Source: Branchiostoma floridae
Taxonomy: Eukaryota > Chordata > Leptocardii > Amphioxiformes > Branchiostomatidae
Reading direction: 5' to 3'
Assembly: GCF_000003815.2 (NCBI RefSeq)
Contig: NC_049984.1
Span: 24,145,270 to 24,209,269 of the forward strand
Length of the DNA stretch: 64,000 nucleotides
Shown here piece by piece: positions 1-57,000 of the stretch. The position numbers were made by a program, and so were the translations under genes. Numbering within the stretch: position 1 is the first letter of the stretch; every line of letters starts with the position of its first letter. The notes under the pieces are model-generated. The model was not told the DNA's origin and ran no database searches. It saw only the letters and a list, made by a program, of their open reading frames with translations.

Positions 1-587
1 AAATCACAGTTGACATGATAGTTAATGCATGGAATGAGTGATGTCCTTAGTGCTGAAAATGTTATACAATGTGTCTCCTTCATACATGTAGCTCCTATGG
101 AAAACTCCTTGAATACTTTATGACACAATTTCTCATGTATGTCCCAAATATTCTGATATATGAAATTCTCTGTACACAAGGCTGTCATCTTATACACAAG
201 GATTTATCTCGATGGACCTGAAGTGCAAATACAAATACATCATGACATATGACAATCCCTGCATGACAGATATAGGAAAATATATCAAAGAAGGTTTAGA
301 CATTAGAAATTCCTCCAATGATTGTAAAAGCCTCCAATAACTGTAAGAAACTTACCCCACACTACAACTTCTGTATTAGTTAGATAAGCATTAAGTTATA
401 GAACTGTAGTTATGTAGATGCCATACTTTGTACCCCGTACAATTGTTGTGCAATAAACTATATATATATCAATCACTGGCTTTTATGAGACTTTGAAGAA
501 GAAAAACCTTGACGGTAGCAATCATCTTAAACTAGGTCTATGAATCAGTTTGTCCTCAGTCTTACATGTTATTCCTGTGCACTGTAG

Positions 588-45418
<44,831 letters not shown>

Positions 45419-48018
45419 ACACAACTTCTACATTACAGTCTGCATGCTCATAGGGTAGGGGTGTTCAGGGGGTAGGAAGAACCCCTCACACTCTCTCAGA
45501 GGTACTGGAAAAGATAAATTTAGGCATCCTCTCTTGACAGTACTTTTAGCAATAGTTTCCATAATATTTTTAAATTCCTCAAAAATGCAGGAAATGCCAT
45601 TCCAGAGGGGTGAATTTTCAAACTTTTTCCATGACTTCTGAGAAAGCGCGTTCTTACACTTGTAGATGCTCATCTATCACTATAGACACTCTCTAGTGTC
45701 AAAAAATCTACAAAAGAACCCCCTAGGTACGGGCATGCACTGTATGTGCTCGAACTACAGCACACCTACAATAGTACCCACTTAGTGCACCATTAGCTCA
45801 AGGCAACAAGTAAACTATCTTGTCATATACAGACTAATTCAGGCTAAGGAGGGACTGTTTATTGTCATTATTATATGTATCTAAATCTATTTTTTGCTGT
45901 GTTTTTTTTTTAAATTCAATTAAATGAATTTTGGCCCGACTTTTTGTGATACTGATGATACTAAGAAGAAAAAGTATATATTATTTGTCAGTTTTTTTTC
46001 TTTTTACTACCATGATCAAGGGATGCCACCTTCTCAAGTATATGATATGATATACATAAGCATAACCTACAGTTCAAGTAAGTCAGTTTAATCATGAAAG
46101 TCATATAATCGTATTTATGCACTCATGAAAGTAAAAAATGACACATGTATAAACAAATAAGGTTCTACCAATAGGTGGTAACGTTAATTTCCATATCACT
46201 TCACAAAATCTTTAAGCACATGTAAAGCTTTCATAAAGCATACTTTCATGAAAACAAAACCTTCACATATGCTTTAAGATGTTCTTGTAGAATTTTGTGC
46301 AGTGTACAATGTCTTATTGCTTTTTAGACTACTTATCAAAATAATGTAATGTATTCTAGATGAAACACAATGTACAATGTAGAATCCAACTCATGTCAAA
46401 TATTAGCTTTTCGTTATTTTAATTACATGAGACCACATAACCACAATGAAATGTAAAAATTATCTTAAAGCTTTTAAAAGAAATTAAAGAATTTTGTACT
46501 TACTTGAAAGGGCTGATACAAATACAGCAAGTTGTCATATTGACAAGTAGTCAAGAAATTAGGACTGAAAGGATATTTTTCCTTTAACGATGATGTGTGT
46601 CGATGATATCAAGGGCTTTGTAAAATTTTTGATGCAACAGTTTGTGATAATTTTAAGACATGCAGAAACTTTGGACTTTTTAACCAAACTTGATTGTCCC
46701 AAGATATGATACAATATGATATCTATTTTTGTAGCATGAAAACGTGTGATTTGCATTGTTTGAACAATTATTGTAACACTGTTATTTCAGAAATGTGGTA
46801 ACCCAAAAAGCAATTGTGCCTACCAGCACTGTGCAATTTTGTTGTATGTCAGTTGATTGATGTGTATTTCAAATTAGATACACATGCACTATGTACAATG
46901 TATGTGTTACATCTTGCAGCCATTTTTGATTGGCGCTTTGTAACGTTAACTTCTTTCCAGATACACTTCAATCTGTATTTTTCAAATGTGAAAATTTCGA
47001 TTTGGTTGGAAATAAAATCATGCACCATTGCTGTGTTCTTCTCTGACATTTTGTATGGTACAGATCCTAGAAGTGACATGGCCGTATAATTGTACTGGTT
47101 TCCTGCATCAGAGCGTTAACACAATACTAAAGTGTTTTTCAGCATTGAACAAACCATAACCAATGCCAATAATACTACAAGCGTTGTGACTTACGGGTTT
47201 GTGGAAAATTTGGGCTAGGCTACACACTGTGGGCTACCTAACTAGGCTTCCTTGAGAAATAGATCCTGTCAGCATTGCCCAGTGAAAGTCGACAGAGGAT
47301 ATATGGGTTGTGAAGAAAGAACATTGTTATCCAACTATCGTTACTGTAAGAAGACTTCACACAGATAACTTGACAGCCTTGACCAACGAGTTACGTGTCC
47401 ATCGAGTCACGTGACTGGAGTGGTGGTTCATTCACCTCTGATGAAGCTTGTAGGATTGGTCAAAATTCGGTGACCCTTTTGTGTTGGACATTACGTGTAA
47501 CGTTTTGTGATTACAAGTATGTAGTGTACAAGGCTATTTGATAGAGTGACCGAAATCACACCAACATTTTCATTGTTAAAAACGCCACAAAAGATTCTCT
47601 TCCTACTAACATCAAGGGATCAATCTATTATAGAACACATGGGGCATTTCATTTTCAACTGTCTTCAAGAAAGAAGTCAAACCCTGTAATAGTTACGTAG
47701 ACTTAGTACTTAGTACCCTATTATGTATCGTATGTATATTCATCCACTTAATATAACGTTATGTATGTTAGAATTTAGTTTATCTACATGTATTCAGACC
47801 ACATTCATTCATCTCATGTATCTAGTCTTTCTTTTCTTGCAATTAGCCCAATGGGCATGAATTTGCAATAAACTTTATTTATTTATTTATTTATATAGTA
47901 GAGTGGTGGAGGGCGCACCGCAGTCATCCCTCAGTAAGACATCTGGAGCCGCATAGTTCAGATTTCAGATATTCAGCCCACCAATATACCTGTATACAAG
48001 GCATACATAGTGTTCCTG
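45419..48018. other. Convergent intergenic region: dynein 3'UTR and AOC 3' side
   Basis: About 2.6 kb between the dynein stop and the AOC stop, AT-rich with no exon-like sequence. Possible plus-strand poly(A) signals are ATTAAA near 45919, ATTAAA near 46484 and AATAAA at 47011-47016, the last followed by a T/G-rich stretch. I cannot choose between them. A retroelement tail occupies 47690-47896. Confidence 0.55.
47690..47896 (+). mobile_element. Retroelement 3' end (TTGCAATTAGCCC family) with (ATTT)n tail
   Basis: TTGCAATTAGCCCAATGGGC and GCAATAAACTTTATTTATTT end in an ATTT repeat. Read from the minus strand the tail supplies several overlapping AATAAA hexamers (47874-47893), about 125-145 nt downstream of the AOC stop codon, so it could serve as the AOC poly(A) signal. 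Confidence 0.65.
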
Positions 48019-51000
48019 TTAGACTTCGCGCCACGTGCCATTAAATGAGACAGGGCTTGTCCTCGGAAAGCATGACGTCATTTCCGGTGTGCCGAACCTG
48101 TCGACGGTAGCCGACCGAAAGTCGTCACTCGGGGTGATGCGGACGGCGTTAGACGAGGCCACCGAGGGGTCCTCGTCGTAGAAGTGAAAGGGTCGGATGA
48201 AGAACTGCAGCTGGTTCCCTGCCGTGGCGGTGACGGGGTAGTCCTCGGAGTGGGGGAGGTGGTGCGCCGCCAGGGTGACCCACGCCACCAGGTCCTCGTC
48301 CACGATGTTCTCGTCGTCGTCGATGAAGGACTGGAAGTTGACCACGGGGTCGTACAGGTCGTTCTGGTTGAAGATGGAGGAGCTGCTGGGCTCGGAGTCC
48401 TTCCGACGGGTGACGGCCACCTGGTAGTCCATCCACGCCGCGCCGTTGACGGGTGCCCACTCTCCCCGGGGTAACAGGCTCTTAGCAATCCCGTTCAGTT
48501 GGAGACGGTACCCGCGGTGGGCGTCAAACCTAGAAAAGCATTGGATTAAGAATTTAGTGATATTGCAGTAGAAAGGCAAACCGAGACGAGGGCCGCTACC
48601 GACTTACAAGCACCTTTGACCCTTTGCTGACGTCACACTTCCGGTATGGATGCGTGGCGTCAGAGGATTGACGTCTAGATGTGTGTCGTGAGGACTGATC
48701 GAAATTTTGTTGGTAAGCGCTTTATTTTGTGTAAGGATATAGAGTTTAAAATTGTAAAATAGAATTACAGCTCAGTTTAACTTACCCAAACACGTGCCCT
48801 AGTCACAACAGATGATAACGAACTGGCAAACTGCTTCTTCGACCAGAAAAAGGCTATAGTATTGGACCATGCACCTAGACCACCACTACTTTGCGTAGTA
48901 AAGAGAAGCGACAAAAACATCACCTGTTAACAGTTTCGGTACTCATCGCTGTAGAAGTTATAGTACTTGGGCCGGTTGAAGTCGGCACATTCTTCTCCGC
49001 AGAGACATCCAACGGCGCTAGCAAACCGCATCTTGCCTGTACTCTGATATCTCAACCGTTGCTATCAGTTCCCGTGAGCGTCGCCACAAACCAGCTGTCA
49101 GCCAATCAGAGAATATGCCTTTCAGTTTTCAAAAGCGATCTCGCATATATAAGGGTAAACTCACTAATGTTTATAAGCAGGGTGGTCAGAAACTGATGGT
49201 GACGGTTGGGATAGCAGAGTACAGGCAAGAGGCGGTTTGCTGGCGCCGTTGGATGTCTCTGCGTAGGAGAATGGCTCGGCAGGGCCCCTCCTTCCATTTG
49301 TGACCTAAGCATTACCGAGATTCTGTATGATGGACTAGATGCAGATGACAGTAATACAACGTACCGGTTTTTTTGTTCTTCGCTGTAGAAGTTGTAGTAC
49401 TTGGGCCTGTTAAAGTCGTACTGCACGGCGGCTTCCTTCTCGGTAGTTCTGAGGCTCCGCTGGATGCGGGTCTGGATGTGGCGCAGTTCCGGCCGCTCAG
49501 GGTTGGTGATGTTCTCCAACAGGATGTCCACTGTCTCGAACCTGACAAGACAGGGCAGAAAATTTCATTATAGTTTTCTCTGTATATAGTATTTTCTGTT
49601 CCTTTTATGCCTTAGCCATGTAAAAAAAAATATTTCAACTTAGCTGACGATAACTTTTCCTGCCGTAAAATTGAACAAAGAGCATTGTCGGTTATTATCT
49701 AATTGAAGTAGACCACCATTTCCCACCATTTAATCATCACATCGCGTTGATGTTGTTCAGACCCTTGTAATGGGATGGGATGATTGGTTTATTCAGGAAA
49801 CAGGAAACATATACACTATGTACAAGGCCTCGCAGGCAACCTCAGTTACCTGAATTATGCTTGTGCATATATAACATGATCGCGCTTACACTTTTGAAAA
49901 AACAACATAATTTAAAAGCTTAATTACAGAATTAGTTTAAAACTCAGCATATAAACAGAATAGAATACATTTGCCGGATAGAGTGGCACACAATAGTGAT
50001 GTTGTTGTTCGGATGTCCAAATAGTCCACAGTCCATAACATTTAAGTGTTATTTAGCAGCTGCACCATATACGGAATCGGGCTTCTTTTATACCTATCAG
50101 TTCTCGTATGGACAGGGTCAAGCAGGTGAGAAGCCCTGGTCTGCCTGCCGCTCACCTCGCCACGGTGAGGTGGGAGCCAGTTTCTGAACTTTTCAGACGA
50201 CAACAGATGATGGGCGAATTTGAGGCACAACTCGCGGCGACGGTTGTCGAGGGTTGGCAGTTCAAGTGTCTGACAGGCCTCAGCATAGGATGTATAGTCG
50301 GCGCCGAGGATCGTACGGCAGGCCCGTTTCTGGATGGATTCAATCCTCGCCCGTTGCTGTGTGGTGAGACCTGCATGCCATGCTGGTGCGGCGTATTCTG
50401 TAGTAGGGCGAACGAACGTCCTATAGCAGAGCAGTAACTCGTCGCGGGAAAGGTTAAACTGTCTTAGCTTACGCAGCATGGATAGCTTGTACTACCTATC
50501 AGCACATTGAGCATTAAGTTTTCTTGCTAGCTGTCTCAGTAGCGAGGGTACTAGTATATCTTTTTACAGAGAGGTGGGGTTGCTTACCCTTCCTTGCCCT
50601 TCCCCTTTAACGTGCACGAGACACTTCCTTGAACCAAGAACACGGGACCCCCATTTTACGTCCCATCCAAAAGACCGGTGCCAACCCAACCAATGCCCTT
50701 CCCAGGATTGAACTTGGGCCTCCCTGTTACCGACCAATTGGAAACAGGGGCTCAACTGTTAGGTTGCTAGCAGTTGAGGTACAGGGATCCCTTACACATC
50801 TCGTAGACTTCAATAAATTGTGATATATGAGGCCATATAATCACAATACATTGTCATTGCACTAGTATTGGAGAAAACGTTCCTGAGGCGGATTGATACA
50901 CAGTTGTGAAGTGTCTTTTAACGACTTACCTATTTTGGACGTTGACAACATCTAGATCCACCTTGTAGTTGAAGAAGTGTTGGTGATGGTTTCCGATCTG

Positions 51001-54000
51001 ATTGGCCCACATTCGGTAGCCGTACGGATCCTGGTCTTGTGTGTAGAATGTGGGTTGGAGATATCCCGTCAAGCTCACTTTGACCTCTAGTACTCCATTC
51101 TGGTGGAATATGTAGTCGTAGACAAAGTCGTAGTTGTAGACCACGTTGATGTGACGTAAGACGAGCACGTGATCAGCCATGCCACCATAAAAGGTATAGC
51201 CGCCGGCGTCGTCGGAATCAAAATGGCGGCGGAGGGGTATCCCAGTGTCCAGTTCGAAGGCGCAGACGGCGTTTCTGAAGCGGCGCGGCTTGCCGATGTC
51301 TTGCTGGTGTAGCGCGTCGAAGAACGTCGCCGTCTTGGGACAGTCTATACCGGGAAGGAGCTCGAAGGAGCCCGCTACGGGCCAGGCGTTGTCGACGTAC
51401 AGCGCGGCAAGCATGAGCGGGTCGGTCCCGGAGTACCACGTGCCTGCGTCCTGGAGACCCAGCTCGTACACCACGCGCTCGTTCTTCATCCGTATGTCGT
51501 ACAGTTGTAGTCCCTGCGTGGTGCTCAGCCTCCAGTTAAAACTCCACCCCATGTACTCCACATGGCGCCCCTGTACCTTGTACCGCCGACCTGTGATGGG
51601 ACAAAATATTAACTTTGTTAGTTGCATCCAAGTCTGAGATCTCACGTATGCTATGCTAGGGTCACAATTGTGCCTGTGCCTGTACCGTCAAACTTGTATT
51701 AGAGACCTTTTGCATAGCGACCACCTGGTCATTGAGGACCCTTCATGTCAGTCCCTTGGATTTTTTTCCATTGACCTAGGCATTCAAAATAGTCTACAGA
51801 GGCCACCTGTCAAACACGGCCACGAGTTACGGTCCCGTAGATACAGAAACACTTTCTTTTGCGACCATACAACGGAGGTACTTCTCGGTGTTTCACGATT
51901 AGGTCACGGCGTTGATTTTAACTCCAAGTTAAAAAAATTCGGGGCCCGGTCGAGCCCAAATATAGCCCGGTATAGTCCTGGATAGGGTATTCGGTTTGCG
52001 ACATCCGTCTTTTGGAAGGCACATGTTCGACCTGGTGCCTAGGTCTCGAGCACGTTTAATTTGAAGTGCTAGCTAGCCCTCCCTGTAAAAAAAAAATGCC
52101 CGTACCAAAACAGCAGGTAAACGTGCTGACCTATGTACCACGAGGCACTGCAAAGGTCACAGTAAACTTTCGAACAAACGAATGAGGGGAACTCCTACCA
52201 ACCATCGGGCTCTATCAGCTCAGGCGCTCGGAGTGGCCGGGAGGGTTGTGGGTCGCCCCGGCGGCGGAAAGACGAGAAGAGAGCCTCGTCACCAGCGAGG
52301 ACTGGAAGCTGTGCTTTCCGCGCTGTGCCGTCGTCATAACTTCGAACCAGCTCCGCCGTGGACTCGAAGTACTGTCCGTTATAGAAGACTCTCTCTATAC
52401 GCCACTGGGCAGGGTCCATGTTGAGGTGGTTTATCTGTAGAAATCAGAGAGGGCACGTTTAAAGTTAGGGCCAATTCAGCATTTGTCGTACGCTTGTCGC
52501 ACGATCGGAAATTGAGGGAATTCGTATATTCGAGCACACCGTTTGACATTGAACAGAGACGGAGGGTGACATAGGTTATCTGGCACTTACGACCCGTAGC
52601 TGTGGTCACGTATCTCTGTCGTCACGACCCGGAAGTAGCAGTAAGAGTCAGCCGAAAAGTAGGATAAGTCCCAATTTCTTCAAAGTATTGTGTACAGTCT
52701 TTTACATTGTATTATTTACCAACACAGATAAACTTTCACGTGATTGATTGAGTGCGAGAGTGAGTGCGTGAGTGAATGAGTGAATGGGTGAGTGAGTGAG
52801 TGAGTGAGTGAATGAGTGAGTGAGTGAGTGAGTGAGTGAGTGAATGAGTGAATGAATGAGTGAGTGAGTGAGTGAGTGAGTGAGTGAGTGAGTGAGTGAG
52901 TGAGTGAGTGAGTGAGTGAGTGAGTGAGTGATCGGGAAAAATCCCCTTCTATGTCTTTTATTTCGACAAGGACTTTCCACTGTCGTGCATGTCAGGTGAG
53001 CCATACGGCCGTGATTGATTGATTGATTGATTGATTGGTTGGTTGATTGATTGATTGATTCAATGACTAATGGTTGATTGTGTGAGAGTGGCTGGGTAAT
53101 TAGAAGAAGTGAATGAGTGATTGAGGGATATCAAGTGAGTGGTGAGAAAGAGTGAGTGAGATCGAGTCAGTGGTGAGTGAGTGAGATCGGGTGAGTGAGT
53201 GGGTGAGTTAATGAATGAACGAGTGCGTGAGTAAGAGAGAGTGGTGAGTGAGTGACGAGTGACTGAGTGACCGAGCGAGTGAGTGAGTGAGTGAATGAGT
53301 GAGTGAATGAGAGACGTACCTGTATCATGAACCCCACCGGATGCAGAAACTTGCCCTCCAGGTTTCTCATGAAGCGGAACCAGGTCCTCCTCTCCCCGCT
53401 AGTGAACCCCCGTGGTGCAGTGTCACCTAGCGTCAGACACCGGGAACTGCAGTTGTAGTATGTGTATCCGAAACTTTCCTGTTCAATAAAAAATCAGAAA
53501 AAAATAAAAAATAGTTTGCCGACATAAACTTTAATTTAATGTCAGTGTTCAAATTCTTTGATGCAGTAGAAGCCAGTTAATTGCACAACGGATTACCGCA
53601 CACTTCTGTTAATTGCACGGTATTCCAAAATCCCATGAACTGTACCAAAAACTACTGTATGAACTACTTTTACATTGTTAACTTCTGTGACCTTTTGTAA
53701 CAACATCCGTCTGTCAGTGTGTCCCAGATGCAAATGATTGCGAGTTCGATTATGGAAAGCCGTGTATTTACAAACGTTCCTCATTGATTATGCAGATCTA
53801 GACTAGCTATTGATTTGCATAATTACTTATTATGCAAATCAGCGCTAAGGCTATCTACAATCCAGTAATAAACAAACGGTCATAGAAGAGCTAGAGAGGC
53901 CAGAAACCTTGAGGATTCTGTCAGTTTCCTTCGTTGCCTGTGTCAGCATCGGTATGAGCAGGGCGTACTCTTTTGTCTCCGGAGCACGGGCGTGCCACGG

Positions 54001-57000
54001 GATGGGGTTCTTCCTACCGGGCGGTGCGTATGTCTCGTGGCGGGTTGGGTCGGGGAGGGGCCCGACCACGTATTGTTCCACCACGGGCTGCGTCCTGCCG
54101 CCACCGTACACCGTCACTAGGGCTTGTCTCTCCGGCCGGGGGCCGTTATTGTCCAGGTACGCTAACGCTTCGGCCTTGAGTGGAAGATGAAGCTCTGAAA
54201 CGGTCAGGTATGCAACATTTACATATAACGCTAGTTCACCTTTATCCGTGGAGTAACCTATATCCGTTATTTTAAAAACAGGGGTATCAAAGTGCAATAT
54301 CTTTAAAATACATCTTGTTTAGCAATTTAGAACAACCTTCCGTCGTATTTAGATCCCTAAATGCTCAGTTGTTTTTTACAACGGATATAGGTTACCCCGC
54401 GGATAAAGGTGAACTAGCGTTAGTACAAATTAGCCCAAATGTCTTTCTTTCTTTATTTCTTTATTTGAATTTACCACATGCAAAAACAAGTGGAAGGGAG
54501 GACAAAAGAGGTGTATCAACACCTTTACAGGTTGTCCTCCCAAACCTGAAATGATAATAGAAAACAATACGAAACCAAAATCAAACAATAAACATTAGAC
54601 ATCAAAAGTCAGTAGACATGAATATACAATTCGGTGACAATTATACACAGAATTGATTATATACAAAATTATCAAATATCATTATATACAGAGTAAAAAG
54701 CTAATTACAATTCTAATGTAGCCTTAAAGCAGTGCAAGAGGCACACCCACAAGATGTGGACCAAGAGCAGGGGACGTCGATATTGAACTGGGTGTCAAAT
54801 CTCACAAACGTGGCTGTCACAAGCGATCGCTTGAATGTCGAGATGTTAGACTTTTCAGTGGCTTGAACCCCAATATTACGGAGGACAGGACTCAGCTGAT
54901 TCCAGATGGTGACCAGCCTTGGTATGTAAGAAGAGCTGAAGGCTGATGTCCTTACTCTAATGGGGGTAAGCATGTGAGATCTGAGATATCTAGAGGGTCT
55001 GGAAGGGAAGGATACATACTTGTGAACAATTGGTTTAGACTTGATAAACACCATGACGTCGCATACTTCGCGCCTGTGCGTAAGAGGCAACAGACCAAGG
55101 GTGGAAAGACGTTCCTTGTAGGTCAGGGTGTTCGAGTGGGCTCCTAGAATGAATTTAGTCGCCCACCGTTGCACCCCTTCTACAAGGGACATGAGTTTGC
55201 GGGACTGAGCCGGAGGGGACCACAAAGGTGAGCAGTATTCTAAGATGCTTCTCACCAATGTGGTGTACAGTGCCTTGCGTACATCAGTGCTAGAGTTGAA
55301 CCCGATTGTTCTTTTGATGAAACCAGTCATAGAATTGGCCCTGGCTACCATCTTTAAGATAGGAGTGTCAGTCTGTTTTCAGGGCCTACATAGGCCAGCT
55401 CCTAGGTGAGGGTCTGCATGGGGAGTCCCGAGAACGATTTACGCTGAATTGAGAAGAACCCCCTACGTATTACGCTAAATCAAGGAAGGCAATTACGCTA
55501 AATTTGGTCGCCTCACTACGAATTACGTAGACAAGATGGCTTTCCCTACGAATTACGGGAAATAAAATAGGCTGCCTACGCCTTACGTAAAAGAGCATGC
55601 AGACCCTCCTAGGTTCCATATGGACAACCTGCCCCCAAAGGAAATTTTACCCATACACCTTCAGCTTAAACTGAATGGTGGCAAACTTTCCTTACAGGCA
55701 TGTAGGCCAAGGAAACAGTCTGGTATCAAGGTCAAGCACAAGATGTATAAACACACATGTTTTTGTACACCGTCACATGTTTTCGGTCTACCATACTGTA
55801 AATCGTACAAAGTAGCTGCAAAACAAAGAACGAAGTATGTGCACTGGACTACAAAAAAATAATGTCTGAAACGGATACGAATGTCGTAGAATGCCAAAGT
55901 CGATTTCAAGGTGAAAGAAGAAGCTGGGGGAAAAACAAAAATGAAGAATCTATTGCGTTCGGTATATCATACTTTTTTGTTCAACTTTCCTGACCACATT
56001 TCATGACAAAGGCAACTTTTTGTCTTTTTTTGCCCATTTTCAAGCTTGCACCAGTTTTGGGGGTTCCTACAGGATGTAATCCATATGTACTAGTAATGAG
56101 ATCAACATGGCCTAAATACATCATGTCTATAGCCTTGGGCCTACGCATCAAATGTCCAAGTTTACGTTGTACAAGTGTGTAAGGTCATGCCGCTAATCCT
56201 ATCCCACAGCGTACTTGTGGCACTGACTGCTACACACACATTCATGGCCAACTTTCTGCTAAGGCCATGTTGATTTGATAATATAGATGACATCCTAGAT
56301 GGTAACCGCAAAACTGATGCGAGCGTGCGAATAAAAATAAGTTTGGCAAAAAAAAGTTGCCTTCATTATGAAATCTACGTGGTCTGTAAGGTTGAACAAA
56401 TTACAAACATTGAGTATTGTTTATTGAATACCGAACAATAGATTCTTCATTTTTGTTTTCACACTCTTCTTCTATGACCTTGGAATTGACGTTGACATAA
56501 TTAAGTATATGTTTTCAGATGTAACGTTATATTTTTGTCTACGCCACGGTATATATTTGCTCCTTTTATAGCTGATTTGTACAATTTAAAGCATGGTTGA
56601 AAACTTTTCCTCTGGAAACGGTGACAAATTGATGAGCGCGTGGATGTCATCCGTATAATCAAATCAACATGGCCTAAGATACTACTCGGTGTTTTTGTGT
56701 AAATCTGGACGTAGATCATTAACATCCATTGGCATAATACCGGTCGGTTTACTGCAATTTCTCAAGCAATGCTAATTTGGCAAATGATCAACGCATCATT
56801 TTCTCCAGTTTACATGTTGCTGTTACAGCTTACCTTTGCCACTTCTTCTGTGTAAATTATTTTGTCTCTCTGGTCCTGCTAAAAACATAATATCGTAATT
56901 GGAACACACCGCGGAATTGCACGGAGAACGGGCGCGTGGTTGGAAGGGGGTGCACTATACCGGTCGAACGAAACACGGCACAATTAACTGCCGCTATGTA

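Noticed and set aside
1-587. Further upstream dynein exon in the first 587 bp
   Set aside because: No frame matching the linker region with proper splice borders is seen; the sequence is AT-rich and intron-like.
48078-48488. Frames of 96-136 codons overlapping the last AOC exon on both strands
   Set aside because: GC-rich shadows of the AOC exon 7 frame, which has clear family motifs.
52197-52198. AOC exon 4 donor at TG|GTAGGA
   Set aside because: It leaves phase 2 and breaks the frame into exon 5; the donor three to four bases earlier (G|GTTGGT) restores EPDG-RRYKVQ and the frame.
52702-53004. Minus-strand frame THSLTHSLTHS
   Set aside because: Pure translation of the TGAG microsatellite.
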